From: an uncultured Candidatus Saccharibacteria bacterium
Lineage (GTDB): Bacteria; Patescibacteriota; Saccharimonadia; Saccharimonadales; Saccharimonadaceae
Assembly: GCA_938036825.1 (NCBI GenBank)
Contig: CALHWD010000001.1
Span: forward strand, 1 to 16,591
Reading direction: 5' to 3'
DNA: 16,591 nt
Part shown: one piece after another, positions 6,509-13,606 of the stretch
How positions within the stretch are numbered: position 1 is the stretch's first letter
How the letters are laid out: the number at the start of each line of letters is the position of its first letter
Position numbers and translations under genes: made by a program
Notes under the pieces: model-generated
Told to the model about the DNA's origin: nothing
Seen by the model: the letters and a program-made list of their open reading frames with translations, nothing else
Databases searched by the model: none

Positions 6509-8137
6509 CTACTGCTGCGCTACTCCGAGCTGCTCATCCTTGAGTGCTGCGTACACCCCATTCGTCCAGCCAAAGCCATCTTGCAAGGGGTACTCCCCGC
6601 CACCGCCCGCACTGGCAGTGACAACATCATACTTCTCGACCATTTTGCGCTTGTTGGCAAAGACAGCTTCATTGGTGGCAAGCCAGCGATCGCGAATGGT
6701 TGCCGCCAGTGTGTCATAGCCGTAATTGCGCAGCCCCACAATAGCAAACCACTGCAGTGGTGCCCAGCCGTTGGGGGCATCCCACTGCTGGCCATTAGTG
6801 ATGAGGGTTGAAAGAAGTCCACCTAGCTGCAAAAAGTCTTTCTCGAGCCGTTGCGCTACCGCTGCAGCTTGCTCATCGGTTGCAATTCCCACATATAGTG
6901 GCATCACCGCGGCAAGCGTTAGTCGCCCCGTGGTCTGACCAGTGGTGATGGCATAATCCTCAAAGAATTGCGTGGTAGGTTGCCAGCAGTAGCGGCGAAT
7001 TGCCCGAGCTCGGCGCTCGGCCGCTGCCTCGAAACGCCGCGCCAGGCGACGTTGCTTGATGAGTCGGTAAGCCTCGGCGATCGTCATTTCGAGCTGATAG
7101 AGGAAGCAATTGAGGTCGACTGGCACATACTTTGTCGTCTCGATGGTCTGAATCTGACAGGGGTCGGCAAACCACCGGCTACTAAAGTCCCACCCGCTCT
7201 CGGCTGCCGCCCGCAGATCAAGGAATGTCCGCGTCGTATGCGCTGAGGCTGCGTGATGCGCCGTATGGACATCTTCGCGATGCGACTCAGGGCGCGGTGT
7301 GGTGCGGTTGTCATAGTAACGATTGAGCGGCGTGCCATCAGGCATGACAGCGACGCGGAGATACGCTGGGTACTCAACGGCCTTGGCTTTCGCAATCTGG
7401 CGACGACCCTTCATCCAAAAGCGATACTCAGCAAGAAGGCTTGGCAAAAACTCTGCATAGACCCGCTTGCCTCGGTGACGTGCCAATAGCTGCACCATCG
7501 CCGCAAACATGGGTGGCTGCGACCGACTCAAGAAGTATGTCCGGTTAGCCGTGGGGATCATCCCAAATTTACGTAACATATAGGTGTAGTTTCGTATCAT
7601 GTGCTCGATAGAGCGCCAGCGCCCATCCGCCGCTAGGCCAAGCATAATGAAATACGTATCCCAATAAAACAACTCATCAAAGCGTCCACCTGGCGTCATA
7701 TATGGATATGGTAGCGCAAGGAGCGAACCCCGATTCTTGCGATTGCGCCGCTCGAGCTGCCGCCAGAGCTGACTCACATGTTGGCGCGCAGTAGTGGTGT
7801 CGGTCGGTTGATAGCTCGAGGCGGGGTATACTGTGGTAGAAAAATGCTGCCCAACGAAGGTCGCGAGGTCGAAACCGGGCTGGCGACGCTGCCGACGATA
7901 CCGCGCCATAATCGTCCGGGCTGGCTTGGTGGGTGTCATATCGACAAACGCCTTGCCGTCACCATAAATTTGCTGTGTCTGCACCTCATCAAAGAGCTCG
8001 CTGAGCGTCTTGTCAGGTGAGTTTGGCGTCGGGCGCACTAGCTCAACCGTCTGCACGGCAGCGGCTTTGGCGCTCTCTTTGGTGTCTTTGGTAAGAGCAA
8101 TGATTTTCGCAGCAAAAGCGCGGCGGACGTTGTGCAT
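6509..8137 (-). CDS. Trehalase, glycoside hydrolase family 37, predicted cytoplasmic
   Basis: 542 aa. It hydrolyses alpha,alpha-trehalose to two glucose. Both trehalase signatures are present: PGGRFDELFYWDTY (149-162) and QWDAPNGWAP (451-460). By comparison with E. coli family-37 enzymes the catalytic acid is D317 in ESGWDFSSRW, and the base is E515 in GGGGEYPLQDGFGWTNGV. The catalytic domain starts near residue 44; residues 1-40 are a basic, Ala-rich lead without a signal peptide, so it resembles TreF rather than periplasmic TreA. It starts 24 nt after the typA stop, with GGGAG some 12 nt before its ATG, and is probably cotranscribed with typA. Confidence 0.95.
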   Translation of the reverse strand: MHNVRRAFAAKIIALTKDTKESAKAAAVQTVELVRPTPNSPDKTLSELFDEVQTQQIYGDGKAFVDMTPTKPARTIMARYRRQRRQPGFDLATFVGQHFSTTVYPASSYQPTDTTTARQHVSQLWRQLERRNRKNRGSLLALPYPYMTPGGRFDELFYWDTYFIMLGLAADGRWRSIEHMIRNYTYMLRKFGMIPTANRTYFLSRSQPPMFAAMVQLLARHRGKRVYAEFLPSLLAEYRFWMKGRRQIAKAKAVEYPAYLRVAVMPDGTPLNRYYDNRTTPRPESHREDVHTAHHAASAHTTRTFLDLRAAAESGWDFSSRWFADPCQIQTIETTKYVPVDLNCFLYQLEMTIAEAYRLIKQRRLARRFEAAAERRARAIRRYCWQPTTQFFEDYAITTGQTTGRLTLAAVMPLYVGIATDEQAAAVAQRLEKDFLQLGGLLSTLITNGQQWDAPNGWAPLQWFAIVGLRNYGYDTLAATIRDRWLATNEAVFANKRKMVEKYDVVTASAGGGGEYPLQDGFGWTNGVYAALKDEQLGVAQQ

Positions 8138-8161
8138 GATAGGCGGTTTCTCCCTATGATG

Positions 8162-10012
8162 TTATGGTTGCTGTTTGGCGGCGCGTTTGCGCTCGTTGGC
8201 GTCGAGATATTTCTTGCGGAGGCGAAGGGCGTGCGGCGTGACCTCAAGGAGTTCATCATCTTCGATAAAGTCAATCGATTGTTCAAGGCTCAGCTGGGTG
8301 TGAGGCGTCAGTTGGACAGTGCCGTCACTTGATTTGCTGCGCATATTGGTAAGGTGCTTGGCCTTACAGACATTGATCTCAAGATCGTCTGGGCGGTTAT
8401 TAAGGCCAACGATCATCCCAGCATAGACATCAGTTCCCGCTCCGACGAAGAGCTCACCGCGCGCTTCGGACGCTTGCAAGGCATATGGTGTGGTCGTGCC
8501 TGGCTCAAAGGCGATCAAAACACCATTGCGCGTCCGCGGCAATGCACCACCAACCGGCTGATAGCCGTGCGGCAGGCTATACATAATCACTGTCCCCTTT
8601 GTATCTGTCAGAAGGCGGTTGCGCAGGCCAATCAATGCTCGGGTCGTAATGGTATAGGTCATCCGCGCTGCACCGCTGGTGGTTTGTTCTTGTTTGCGGA
8701 GCTCCGCTTTACGCTTACCAAGCTCTTGGCTGACAACACCGACAAACTCAGGGCCAACCTCAACCAGCAGCTCTTCAACTGGCTCTTGTTCGCTGCCATC
8801 CTTGGTGATCGTCACAACTTCTGGCCGTCCAACCTCAAATTCGTAGCCTTCGCGGCGCATCGTCTCGATCAATACACTGAGGTGAAGCTCGCCTCGCCCC
8901 GATACTACAAAGCCAATACCAGACTCTGCCACTCGCAGCGCCACATTAGTCTCGAGTTCGCGCTTGAGGCGATCACCAATCTGCCGGCTGGTAGTGAATT
9001 CACCCTCGCGGCCCTTCATCGGGCTAGTATTCGGTCCAAGATACATGCTAATAGTAGGGGCCTCGACTGCCATGACAGGTAGTGCCTCTGGCTGGTCGCG
9101 GCTCGCGAGCGTCTCGCCAATGTGCGCTTCGGCTGCACCAACGATGTAGACAATGTCACCCGCGCCTGCCTCGCTCACCTCTTCTTTAGCGAGACCGCGG
9201 CTGATGAAGAGCTTATCGATCTTGGCATTGGTAGTCGTACCATCTGTCTTGATAAGAGTCAGCGCTTGGCCACGCTGAGCTACCCCGCGATGGATTCGGC
9301 CAATCGCATATTTGCCAAGGAAGGTATCGTACTGGAGGGCCGTCACGAGCATTTGAAAAGACCCATCTGCCACCTGCGGCGCTGGGATATGCGAGATGAT
9401 CGCTTGAAAGATCGGTGCCAGGTTGGCTGGCTGGCTCGCATCACTTGGCAGTACCGCCCAGGCTTTGCCTTCGCGTGCTACAGCATAGTACACCGGGTAT
9501 TTGAGCTGCGACTCGTCGGTAGCAAGCTCGAGGAAGAGATCGGCCAGCTCGTCCTCCACCTCGGCAATGCGCCGCGCAGGCTTATCGATCTTGTTGATAA
9601 TCACGACCGGCGTTAGACCAAGCTCAAGTGCTTTGCTCAGGACAAACTTTGTCTGTGGCATCGGGCCTTCCTGCGCATCTACCACGAGGAGTACACCATC
9701 AGCCATGTTAAGCGTGCGCTCCACCTCGCCACTAAAGTCGGCGTGACCAGGTGTGTCGATGATGTTGATCTTGTAGTCGACTGCTGACTCAGCATCGACA
9801 GGCTGGTAGTAGACCGTCGTCTGCTTGGCAGTGATGGTAATGCCACGCTCACGCTCCTGCTCGCCACTGTCCATGATGAGCGTCTGAGCCATTTCGGCTT
9901 GGTTGCTGCGGAATGTATTACTCTGCTTGAGCAAGCCATCAAGCAGCGTTGTTTTGCCGTGGTCGACGTGGGCAATAATTGCAATATTACGAATATACTG
10001 TGGATCTGTCAT
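8162..10012 (-). CDS. typA: Ribosome-associated translational GTPase TypA/BipA
   Basis: 616 aa, the usual length. TypA/BipA binds the 70S ribosome and helps 50S assembly and stress or low-temperature growth. GTPase motifs are G1 AHVDHGKT (14-21), G2 RGITI (56-60), G3 DTPGH (86-90) and G4 NKID (140-143). The C-terminal half shows the family's GRGELHLSVLIETMRREGYEF and the GTPHALRLRKK-type tail (here VTPHALRLRKKYL). The ATG has no Shine-Dalgarno. An overlapping ATGTCATGA sits at the start: an upstream out-of-frame ATG with only two codons. First gene of a likely typA-trehalase operon. Confidence 0.97.
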   Translation of the reverse strand: MTDPQYIRNIAIIAHVDHGKTTLLDGLLKQSNTFRSNQAEMAQTLIMDSGEQERERGITITAKQTTVYYQPVDAESAVDYKINIIDTPGHADFSGEVERTLNMADGVLLVVDAQEGPMPQTKFVLSKALELGLTPVVIINKIDKPARRIAEVEDELADLFLELATDESQLKYPVYYAVAREGKAWAVLPSDASQPANLAPIFQAIISHIPAPQVADGSFQMLVTALQYDTFLGKYAIGRIHRGVAQRGQALTLIKTDGTTTNAKIDKLFISRGLAKEEVSEAGAGDIVYIVGAAEAHIGETLASRDQPEALPVMAVEAPTISMYLGPNTSPMKGREGEFTTSRQIGDRLKRELETNVALRVAESGIGFVVSGRGELHLSVLIETMRREGYEFEVGRPEVVTITKDGSEQEPVEELLVEVGPEFVGVVSQELGKRKAELRKQEQTTSGAARMTYTITTRALIGLRNRLLTDTKGTVIMYSLPHGYQPVGGALPRTRNGVLIAFEPGTTTPYALQASEARGELFVGAGTDVYAGMIVGLNNRPDDLEINVCKAKHLTNMRSKSSDGTVQLTPHTQLSLEQSIDFIEDDELLEVTPHALRLRKKYLDANERKRAAKQQP

Positions 10013-10032
10013 GACATAAAATAACGGCCCGA

Positions 10033-10041
10033 ATTATATCA
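10033..10041 (-). promoter_or_regulatory. Extended -10 promoter of typA
   Basis: The minus strand reads TGATATAAT, a perfect extended -10 (TGn plus TATAAT) with a weak -35. Predicted start is near 10026, giving a leader of about 13 nt with no Shine-Dalgarno before the ATG at 10012. Confidence 0.7.
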
Positions 10042-10144
10042 GACCTTCCTTACTGCTTATAGTATCATACTAGCAGTTGGTTTGCCTAGGGTAATGTGCA
10101 TAATCGCGGTGCATAGTGTAGAGCCTCTACCGCGTCGTATCTCA

Positions 10145-11050
10145 TCACTGTGCAACCACTGTTATTGTCAGGCGATCGAGCAGGTCATCCACTGTCTCCG
10201 CTGTCGCAATTCGACGCCAGCCACGTGCCCCGACAATCATCTGTAGGTCATCGATCATGCTGACGATGGAGGGTGCAGACTGTTCTCGATAGTCAACCGT
10301 CTGCAAGCGCTCTAAGAGGCGCTGCCAGCCACCCTGGGCTCGAATCATCCGAATCATAAGCTCATACAAGTTATAGACCTGGGCCGAATGATCCTCACGG
10401 CCGGTTACGAGCAAATATTGCCGCTCGGTATGGTGCCCAGCCGTGCACTCCCTATCATACCCGTGGTTATAATACCCATACGTTCGCTGCAGTAGCGCAG
10501 CGGTATTGGCTTGGATCGCATGCGTGAGCTCAATGAAGACGGCCGCTCGCGGGTCGCCCGGCTCGAGATCGATCGATATATCAATCGTATACTCCATGAC
10601 GTCTGCTTCCCACTCCTCGCGCTGAGCAATGATGCCACGTGGCGCTGTTTCGCCCAAGCATTGCAATACGTCGATGTCCTGAGCATCATACCATGGCTCA
10701 GTATCAAGCTGGTGCAGCGCCTCGTGGAGAGCGAGCCGGTCGTGATAGGTGAGCGGATAGCCCTTCTCGGCAATGATTTGCCGGAGCGCACAGTCGATCA
10801 TCGTATCATCGTACTCCGCCACTGGCTGGCGCAGCTGCGCCACAAAGCGCTCGGCCTGCATGGTATAGAGCGTCACATCGATCCCCATCACCCCAGCATC
10901 AAAATAGACGACTCCATAAGCCTGGTAGTCAATCGCCTGAAACAACCCCGCCTCAAACAGTTGCCGATGCATCGTCTGCATCACCAAATGCTCATACAGG
11001 TGTGCCACGAGATGATCGCCGCACGGCTTGAAGAGATGAAACGACTCCAT
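10145..11050 (-). CDS. Compact M16-like (inverted zincin) putative metallopeptidase
   Basis: 301 aa. I do not recognise the whole protein. Residues 17-21 read HLYEH, the inverted zinc motif HxxEH of M16 peptidases, in the context GDHLVAHLYEHLVMQ. E95 (IIAEK) lies 74 residues after H21, close to the spacing of the third zinc ligand in M16 enzymes, and it ends a helix-like segment as in that family. The protein is much shorter than the usual M16 unit of about 400 aa or the paired-domain enzymes, so it would be one complete N-terminal domain plus a partial second domain. No signal peptide is seen, suggesting a cytosolic location. The gene is monocistronic and divergent from the glycosyltransferase. 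TATAAT ends 6 nt before the ATG, so the mRNA should be leaderless. Gene reality is firm; the peptidase call is an inference from the motif. Confidence 0.6.
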   Translation of the reverse strand: MESFHLFKPCGDHLVAHLYEHLVMQTMHRQLFEAGLFQAIDYQAYGVVYFDAGVMGIDVTLYTMQAERFVAQLRQPVAEYDDTMIDCALRQIIAEKGYPLTYHDRLALHEALHQLDTEPWYDAQDIDVLQCLGETAPRGIIAQREEWEADVMEYTIDISIDLEPGDPRAAVFIELTHAIQANTAALLQRTYGYYNHGYDRECTAGHHTERQYLLVTGREDHSAQVYNLYELMIRMIRAQGGWQRLLERLQTVDYREQSAPSIVSMIDDLQMIVGARGWRRIATAETVDDLLDRLTITVVAQ

Positions 11051-11056
11051 ATCTGT

Positions 11057-11062
11057 ATTATA
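11057..11062 (-). promoter_or_regulatory. -10 box of the M16-like gene, predicted leaderless start
   Basis: Perfect TATAAT on the minus strand, then ACAGAT and the ATG at 11050. The 6-nt gap puts the transcription start on or next to the A of the ATG. The -35 is weak. Confidence 0.65.
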
Positions 11063-11090
11063 CCCTACTACTCCACATTCCAGTTGATTA

Positions 11091-11099
11091 TGCTATACT
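11091..11099 (+). promoter_or_regulatory. Extended -10 promoter of the glycosyltransferase gene
   Basis: TGCTATACT is an extended -10. Six bases (AGCCAT) follow, then an ATG at 11106. That ATG is out of frame with the glycosyltransferase body; the in-frame ATG is at 11119. Confidence 0.65.
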
Positions 11100-11118
11100 A
11101 GCCATATGATGTTACAAA

Positions 11119-12357
11119 ATGATACACAATGTTCGTCAAGTGATCGCCCCGCAGTACCCCCCCCCACGGCCACTACGAGTGGCAGTTGTTGCCCCGCCGT
11201 GGCTCGCTCTACCCATCAAAGGCTATGGCGGTATCGAGCTCGTTGTCGAAAGCCTGGTGCGTGCACTGCAGCAGCGCGATGATGTCGAGGTAGAGCTTTT
11301 CGCTAATGGCGCACGACGGATGCGCAACGGCACGCCAACCCACTCATACTACAAGCGCGAGCTCTTCGATACCATCGACGACCCCTACTACGACGCACCA
11401 CTCCAAGCCCTCCAGACTCATCTCAATTTTACCCTCCACGCCATCGAAGCCGATGGTCATTTTGATATTATTCACGACCACAACCCCTACATTGGGCCAG
11501 CTTTTTTCTCACCAGTGAGCCGTATACCAGGATTGCCACCAGTATTGCACACCTTTCATGGACCACCATTTTCTACGCCGCAGACTATTGAGGCGGGGCA
11601 GATGGATAATCGCCCACAGCTCAAATATATGAATCCTGGTCGCCTCTACATGACGTGTATCTCAGAGGCAATGGCGCGCAAAGCCCCGCGCGAGATCCGT
11701 CCCCATTTGCTACCAGCCGTACACAACGCCATCGATTGTAGTGCCTTCCCCTTCGTCTCGCACAAGCAAAATTACTACATCACCCTCGCCCGCTTCACCC
11801 AAGACAAAGGCCAAGCTACTGCTGTAGCCTATGCTGCTCAGTATAAGAAGCGCCTCCGCATGGCGGGTACTGTGGCAGGAATCGGCAGCAACCGCAAGCT
11901 GCTCCTCGAGCTCTCTAACCCGCTCACCAACTACCGACGCAACGAAGAATTCCGTTACTATAGCGACCACATCCTCCCGGCCGTCCTCAAGCATCGGCGC
12001 ATCACTTATGCAGGCAACCTCAGTGGCAAGAAAAAACTCGACTTCGTGGCTAATGCCAAGGCATTGCTCTTCCCTATCGAGTGGGATGAGCCCTTTGGTA
12101 TGGCAGTCATTGAGGCGCTGGCCTGCGGCACGCCCGTTGTGGCGATGAAGCGCGGTGCCATGCCCGAGATTATTACTCACGGTGTCAATGGCTTCCTTGC
12201 GAGCAACCAAGATGAGTTCTTTGCCTACGCCAACCGGGTAGACGAGATCGACCCAGCCGCGTGCCGCGCTAGCATTGAGCAAAAATTCTCTGCCAATATT
12301 ATGGCGCAAAATTATGTCGAGCGATATCAGGAGGTGATTGCTAGAGCACGGTGGTGA
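11119..12357 (+). CDS. Glycosyltransferase family 4 (GT-B fold), start region carries a C9 tract
   Basis: 412 aa from the ATG at 11119. GT4 enzymes move a sugar from a nucleotide-sugar donor to glycans or lipids at the cytosolic face of the membrane; donor and acceptor cannot be read here. The N-terminal Rossmann domain begins LRVAVVAPPW (19-28) with the acceptor-side loop GYGGIE (35-40). Further motifs are DIIHDHNP (116-123), HTFHGPP (144-150) and ISEAMARKAP (181-190). The retaining EX7E motif is E324 to E332 (EPFGMAVIE), followed by ALACGTPVVA. No transmembrane segment is present. Nine C (11157-11165) fall within codons 13-16. A second ATG at 11106, better placed for the promoter, is one base out of frame across this tract and ends at 11282. 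A short stem lies 24 nt after the stop. Confidence 0.93.
   Translation: MIHNVRQVIAPQYPPPRPLRVAVVAPPWLALPIKGYGGIELVVESLVRALQQRDDVEVELFANGARRMRNGTPTHSYYKRELFDTIDDPYYDAPLQALQTHLNFTLHAIEADGHFDIIHDHNPYIGPAFFSPVSRIPGLPPVLHTFHGPPFSTPQTIEAGQMDNRPQLKYMNPGRLYMTCISEAMARKAPREIRPHLLPAVHNAIDCSAFPFVSHKQNYYITLARFTQDKGQATAVAYAAQYKKRLRMAGTVAGIGSNRKLLLELSNPLTNYRRNEEFRYYSDHILPAVLKHRRITYAGNLSGKKKLDFVANAKALLFPIEWDEPFGMAVIEALACGTPVVAMKRGAMPEIITHGVNGFLASNQDEFFAYANRVDEIDPAACRASIEQKFSANIMAQNYVERYQEVIARARW
11157..11165 (+). repeat. Homopolymer C9 within the 5' end of the glycosyltransferase gene
   Basis: Nine consecutive C. Loss of one C would place the body of the gene in frame with the ATG at 11106 and out of frame with the ATG at 11119. 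Such tracts in surface glycan genes are known sites of slipped-strand phase variation, and also of sequencing error. Confidence 0.9.
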
Positions 12358-12380
12358 GCATCCTAATATTTCAATTGCCT

Positions 12381-12401
12381 GTAGTATACTACCTATACTA
12401 C
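12381..12401 (+). terminator. Possible terminator after the glycosyltransferase gene
   Basis: Perfect 8-bp stem GTAGTATA/TATACTAC with a 5-nt loop, 24 nt after the stop. It is AT-rich and followed by TGAAAATTTT rather than a clean T-run, so it would be weak. It could act in either direction. Confidence 0.4.
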
Positions 12402-12583
12402 TGAAAATTTTCCTCGCAAGCTTCCGGTAATAACTATGTGCGCGTTAAATTGTTGGCAAAACAAGTAATTTATGTTTGCATGAAATTTAGATAAAACATC
12501 ACGAGGTTGACCATTCCCGTGAATCTGCGGAATGGAAGTCCGGTGTATATGCTTCTAACGATTTCAAATATGATAACGTCTAT
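12402..12583. other. Intergenic stretch without a supported gene
   Basis: AT-rich. It contains one perfect inverted repeat, CCATTCC/GGAATGG (12511-12535, 11-nt loop), without a T-run on either strand. It could mark the 3' end of the minus-strand ORF that stops at 12584. Confidence 0.4.
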
Positions 12584-12892
12584 TCATACCGAAATATGTA
12601 TGGTTGCGGTCGCCGCACTATCCCCAGGTTTTGGGTTATCGCTGCTAGAATTGCTTTCGTTGATTTTTGTTGCTACAAGAGTTAATGAGTATCGACCAAA
12701 TACTTCAGTTTGACCAACTGACATGCTAACAGTGTCCGTATTTTCATCCGATGTAAACCATACGATAGCACCGTCGGAAGAAATAGATGAAACCGAAATT
12801 TCATAGTCTTGCTTTCTGGCTACAGTTGTTTCAGCTAAAATTATGTCCTCTTCCGGTAGAATCATTGTTGCACTTTCGAAGATCTGTGACAA
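12584..12892 (-). CDS. Hypothetical small acidic beta-rich protein
   Basis: 102 aa from a TTG at 12892; an ATG at 12865 would give 93 aa. I do not recognise it. The sequence is rich in Ser/Thr and acidic residues, with alternating hydrophobic strands (IILAETTVAR, YEISVSSI, SMSVGQTEV, YSLTLVATKI) suggesting a beta-sandwich. It has no signal peptide or membrane segment, and its tail is Ser/Asn/Pro-rich before ATATIHISV. The main support is the near-consensus promoter 20 nt upstream of the TTG (12913-12942). There is no Shine-Dalgarno, and the start is uncertain. Confidence 0.5.
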   Translation of the reverse strand: MSQIFESATMILPEEDIILAETTVARKQDYEISVSSISSDGAIVWFTSDENTDTVSMSVGQTEVFGRYSLTLVATKINESNSSSDNPKPGDSAATATIHISV

Positions 12893-12912
12893 TTGAATAT
12901 TATCTGAATGTA

Positions 12913-12942
12913 ATTATACGGGGCAATATGACATAGAGTCAA
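12913..12942 (-). promoter_or_regulatory. Near-consensus sigma-70-type promoter
   Basis: The minus strand reads TTGACT, an 18-nt spacer and TATAAT, the strongest promoter match in the window. Predicted start is near 12906, 14 nt before the TTG of the small acidic protein. Confidence 0.75.
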
Positions 12943-12961
12943 GTTAGCGCGCATCTTGATA

Positions 12962-12981
12962 GAAGACAGGCAACTGTCTTC
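12962..12981. other. Perfect 8-bp hairpin with a GCAA tetraloop
   Basis: GAAGACAG-GCAA-CTGTCTTC forms a complete stem capped, on the plus strand, by a GNRA tetraloop. There is no T-run on either side. It lies 20 nt upstream of the strong promoter at 12913-12942 and downstream of the two-TM gene, so it may be an RNA 3' end or an operator-like palindrome. Confidence 0.5.
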
Positions 12982-13120
12982 GACTGAGACAGCTACAGAA
13001 GCTATTTCTTAGAGTGAGGGCTTATATAGCAACTATGGTGCTTATGGTGCAGGATAAGTAAAGTGAGATCATGCACAGTTTCTGTAGTCAAGTCGTTACC
13101 ACCCTTTCCAACGCTATGCA

Positions 13121-13357
13121 TCACTTCTTCAAGCTCATATCTTTATAGCGGCAGTATATAGCCGCCAGTATAAGTGCCATTACTATAAAGAATATGACGA
13201 TATGAACTGCAACGTCTGGTGTCTTACCAGAAATACCATCACCAAATGCAGTATTGATGGAATTATTGATTAATAGCAGCGCTGCAAGCAAGCATACATT
13301 GTAGACTATTTTATATCTGTATTCCACGAGCGTTGTTGCTTTCGTTGTATGTCGCAT
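13121..13357 (-). CDS. Hypothetical small membrane protein with two TM helices
   Basis: 78 aa. Two clear hydrophobic helices, about 17-35 (IVYNVCLLAALLLINN) and 48-67 (VAVHIVIFFIVMALILAA), join through a short polar loop. Basic residues lie at both ends (RHTTKATT; CRYKDMSLKK), which predicts both termini in the cytosol. No Shine-Dalgarno is seen. A TATACA box ends 8 nt before the ATG, again close to the leaderless layout. I cannot assign a family; size and topology would fit a small accessory membrane protein, but nothing shows a function. Confidence 0.6.
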   Translation of the reverse strand: MRHTTKATTLVEYRYKIVYNVCLLAALLLINNSINTAFGDGISGKTPDVAVHIVIFFIVMALILAAIYCRYKDMSLKK

Positions 13358-13495
13358 ATTTAATATGTATACCCTTATTGTACATTATTAATAGAACCAA
13401 TTTTAAAGGGTGTTTGCTACTAACTGGTAGATGATACACTGTAAGCTATCCAGCTATGTCAATTCAGGCTATTCACCTAGTTGCATTTTTGCAAT

Positions 13496-13518
13496 AAAAA
13501 AGCACCTGGTAAAGGTGC
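13496..13518 (-). terminator. Rho-independent terminator on the minus strand with no minus-strand gene upstream
   Basis: On the minus strand GCACCT-TTACC-AGGTGC is followed by six T. The genes to its right (13607-14397) are on the plus strand, so the transcript it ends is unaccounted for. It may shield the two-TM gene, or be left from an earlier gene order. Confidence 0.75.
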
Positions 13519-13571
13519 ATTTGCGAAGATCAGAACCGCTTTTATGTACGACAGAAATAAGCGCTCCAACA

Positions 13572-13600
13572 TTGTTTGCACGCCCGCTTTGTGTTTAAAT
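13572..13600 (+). promoter_or_regulatory. Promoter of the coiled-coil gene, predicted leaderless start
   Basis: TTGTTT, a 17-nt spacer and TTAAAT, followed by AGAAGT and the ATG at 13607. The 6-nt gap puts the transcription start at the ATG. This supports 13607 over the longer reading that begins at 13481 and runs through the terminator. Confidence 0.6.
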
Positions 13601-13606
13601 AGAAGT

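Noticed and set aside
6483..6529. Inverted repeat CTCGGAG/CTCCGAG between rarA and the trehalase gene.
   Set aside because: Seven-base arms with a 33-nt loop and no T-run; one arm is trehalase coding sequence. Not a credible terminator.
571..12357. UGA recoding, considered because some CPR lineages read UGA as glycine.
   Set aside because: UGA ends several intact genes at the expected length (slipin, YvlD-like, glycosyltransferase), so the standard bacterial code fits.
13477..13572. Minus-strand 31-residue hydrophobic ORF near 13480-13572, considered as a small toxin.
   Set aside because: Its last codons are the terminator stem and T-run themselves; such peptides commonly arise by chance from A/T-rich terminators.
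13481..13606. Longer start for the coiled-coil protein at 13481.
   Set aside because: The extension runs through a terminator stem and upstream of a good promoter, and its residues do not fit the heptad pattern.
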